This document shows positions 6,177 through 7,001 of a stretch of 7,001 nucleotides of DNA, in pieces. Numbering within the stretch: position 1 is the stretch's first letter; each line of letters opens with the position of its first letter. The DNA comes from Hyphomicrobiales bacterium (GTDB lineage: Bacteria; Pseudomonadota; Alphaproteobacteria; Rhodobacterales; Rhodobacteraceae). Location: positions 1 to 7,001 of the forward strand of contig PWLT01000381.1 of NCBI GenBank assembly GCA_003558415.1. Reading direction: 5' to 3'. Under the pieces are notes generated by a model, which was given only the letters and a program-made list of their open reading frames with translations, did no database searches and had not been told where the DNA came from. Made by a program: the position numbers and the translations under genes.

Positions 6177-6446
6177 TCAGTTGGCGGGGACTGCCGGCGC
6201 GGCGGGTTCTGCCGGCGCCGGGTCAGCGGGTGCCGGGTCTGCAGGTGCCGGGTCTGCGGGTGCCGGGTCTGCGGGTGCCGGGTCTGCGGGCAGCTCGATG
6301 GTGACCGAGGGCTCGGCCGGCGCGCTGCGCCAGAACCTGTCGCCATCGCTCGACGCCAGGTACCACACGAGCCCGGCCACCACGATGACGACCCCGCCGA
6401 GAACGAAGGCAAGGGTTGTGCGCCCCGAGACGTTTTGTTCAGCCAT
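6177..6446 (-). CDS. Small single-pass membrane protein with C-terminal PADPA repeats, function unknown
   Basis: An 89-residue predicted protein I do not recognise. Residues 1-10 are polar. A hydrophobic helix spans about 11-31 (TLAFVLGGVVIVVAGLVWYLA), followed by a charged segment SSDGDRFWR. An extended proline/alanine/aspartate tail then contains six five-residue units (five PADPA, one PAEPA; residues 53-82) ending in PAVPAN. The likely topology is N-terminus inside and repeat tail in the periplasm, because the hydrophobic helix lacks an obvious cleavage site. GGAG lies 9 nt upstream of the ATG at 6446. It starts 79 nt after soxB and is followed by a 270-bp hairpin-rich spacer. The codon bias and clean membrane-helix pattern argue for a real gene, though GC-rich DNA often carries spurious frames. 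Alternatives are a signal-anchor lipoprotein-like spacer protein or a non-functional frame. Confidence 0.68.
   Translation of the reverse strand: MAEQNVSGRTTLAFVLGGVVIVVAGLVWYLASSDGDRFWRSAPAEPSVTIELPADPAPADPAPADPAPADPAPADPAPAEPAAPAVPAN
6205..6290 (-). repeat. 15-bp tandem repeat (minisatellite) within the small membrane-protein gene
   Basis: Nearly six in-register 15-bp units (plus-strand unit GGGTCTGCGGGTGCC) encode PADPA. The units at 6250-6264 and 6265-6279 are identical, that at 6235-6249 differs by one base, and those at 6220-6234 and 6205-6219 are more diverged. The last, 6280-6290, is partial. The repeat length is a multiple of three, so gain or loss of units would change tail length without shifting the frame. 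Confidence 0.9.
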
Positions 6447-6471
6447 GCTTCTTGCTCCGCATTGCGTTCAG

Positions 6472-6496
6472 ATACGCGTATGCGGCGCTTATGCGG
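6472..6496. repeat. Short palindrome and direct repeats in the soxB-to-small-gene gap
   Basis: The 79-nt gap 6447-6525 contains the 10-bp palindrome ATACGCGTAT (6472-6481) and two TATGCGG copies (6479-6485, 6490-6496) offset by 11 bp, one helical turn. This could be an operator, but short motifs like these also arise by chance. No clear promoter is visible. Confidence 0.3.
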
Positions 6497-6525
6497 TGAT
6501 TCTTCGCGTGCGGGGCTGTCATGCA

Positions 6526-7001
6526 TCAGTGTGCCACCCCCGCCGCGACACTCTCGTCGATGAAGCGGCCCTCGCGGAAGCGCTCCATGCCGAATTCGGC
6601 GGCGAGCGGGCTCTCGCCCTTCGCCATCAGCTCGGCCATCGCCCAGCCCGAGCCGGGTGTGGCCTTGAACCCGCCCGTGCCCCAGCCGCCATTGATGAAA
6701 CACCCCTCCAGCGGCGTGCGCGAGATGATGGGCGAGCGATCGCCCGTCATGTCCACGATGCCCCCCCAGTGGCGCAGCATCTTGAGCCGCGAGATGATGG
6801 GGAAGGTTTCCACGAGGGCGCGCACGGTCTCCTCTATGTGGTGCCAGGAGCCGCGCTGGGTGTAGTTGTTGAACCCGTCCGCGCCGCCGCCGATGACCAT
6901 CTCGCCCTTGTCGGACTGGCTCATGTAGCCATGCACGGTATTGGCCATCACGACGACATCCATGCACGGCTTGATGGGCTCGGAGACCAGCGCCTGAAGC
7001 G
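6526..7001 (-). CDS. soxB: Sarcosine oxidase beta subunit, C-terminal part (start beyond window)
   Basis: 157 codons of the beta subunit are visible; the family is about 405-420 residues, so the N-terminal half with the FAD Rossmann motif and the covalent FMN histidine lies outside the window. The beta subunit oxidises sarcosine at FAD and passes electrons to FMN and then O2, giving H2O2. Visible family hallmarks are LQALVSEPIKP at the window edge, NTVHGYMSQSDKGEMVIGGG (fragment 20-39), SWHHIEETV, MLRHWGGIVDMTGDRSPIIS, and the FAD-contacting NGGWGTGGFKATPGSGWAMAELMA (103-126). The typical ending FIDESVAAGVAH is followed by TGA at 6528-6526. It is the most upstream visible gene of the sox cluster. 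The promoter must lie beyond the right edge. Confidence 0.96.
   Translation of the reverse strand, partial: LQALVSEPIKPCMDVVVMANTVHGYMSQSDKGEMVIGGGADGFNNYTQRGSWHHIEETVRALVETFPIISRLKMLRHWGGIVDMTGDRSPIISRTPLEGCFINGGWGTGGFKATPGSGWAMAELMAKGESPLAAEFGMERFREGRFIDESVAAGVAH

Noticed and set aside
5906..6967. A 353-codon open frame on the minus strand spanning the soxB end, the small gene and the spacer.
   Set aside because: It is out of frame with soxB, has low-complexity Arg/Pro/Ala-rich composition typical of shadow frames in GC-rich DNA, and crosses strong hairpins.

Overview
The window looks like chromosomal DNA of a GC-rich alphaproteobacterium, most likely of the Rhodobacterales/Roseobacter type. 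The evidence is the strong G/C third-position codon bias, an alphaproteobacterial heterotetrameric sarcosine oxidase operon, and an intergenic hairpin followed by a CCCCCCGAGGATATTT tail, which I recall as a recurring spacer element in that order. The taxonomic call is inference from gene content and style.

Layout. Left end, plus strand: the 3' part of mazG (3-692), a nucleoside triphosphate pyrophosphohydrolase. All other genes lie on the minus strand. In transcription order (right to left) they are: the C-terminal part of soxB (7001-6526); a small one-helix membrane protein with a PADPA-repeat tail (6446-6177); a 270-bp spacer with two strong hairpins (6176-5907); soxD (5906-5583); soxA (5586-2569); soxG (2576-2010); an iron-type superoxide dismutase (1932-1330) with an intrinsic terminator (1305-1272); and a host-attachment-family protein (1172-717), which converges on mazG.

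How the genes work together. SoxB, D, A and G are the beta, delta, alpha and gamma subunits of the cytoplasmic enzyme that oxidatively demethylates sarcosine to glycine, passes the one-carbon unit to tetrahydrofolate as 5,10-methylene-THF, and releases H2O2. soxD/soxA overlap by 4 nt and soxA/soxG by 8 nt, so they are probably translationally coupled. sodB follows soxG after only 77 nt, has a plausible promoter of its own, and ends at a clear terminator. It may be both part of the sox transcript and independently expressed.

The core genes are ordinary. The parts that standard annotation explains least are the insertion between soxB and soxD: a small repeat-containing membrane protein, its 15-bp minisatellite, and the hairpin-rich spacer. 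I see no CRISPR array, tRNA, rRNA, insertion sequence or prophage, and no convincing undescribed defence or other novel system.
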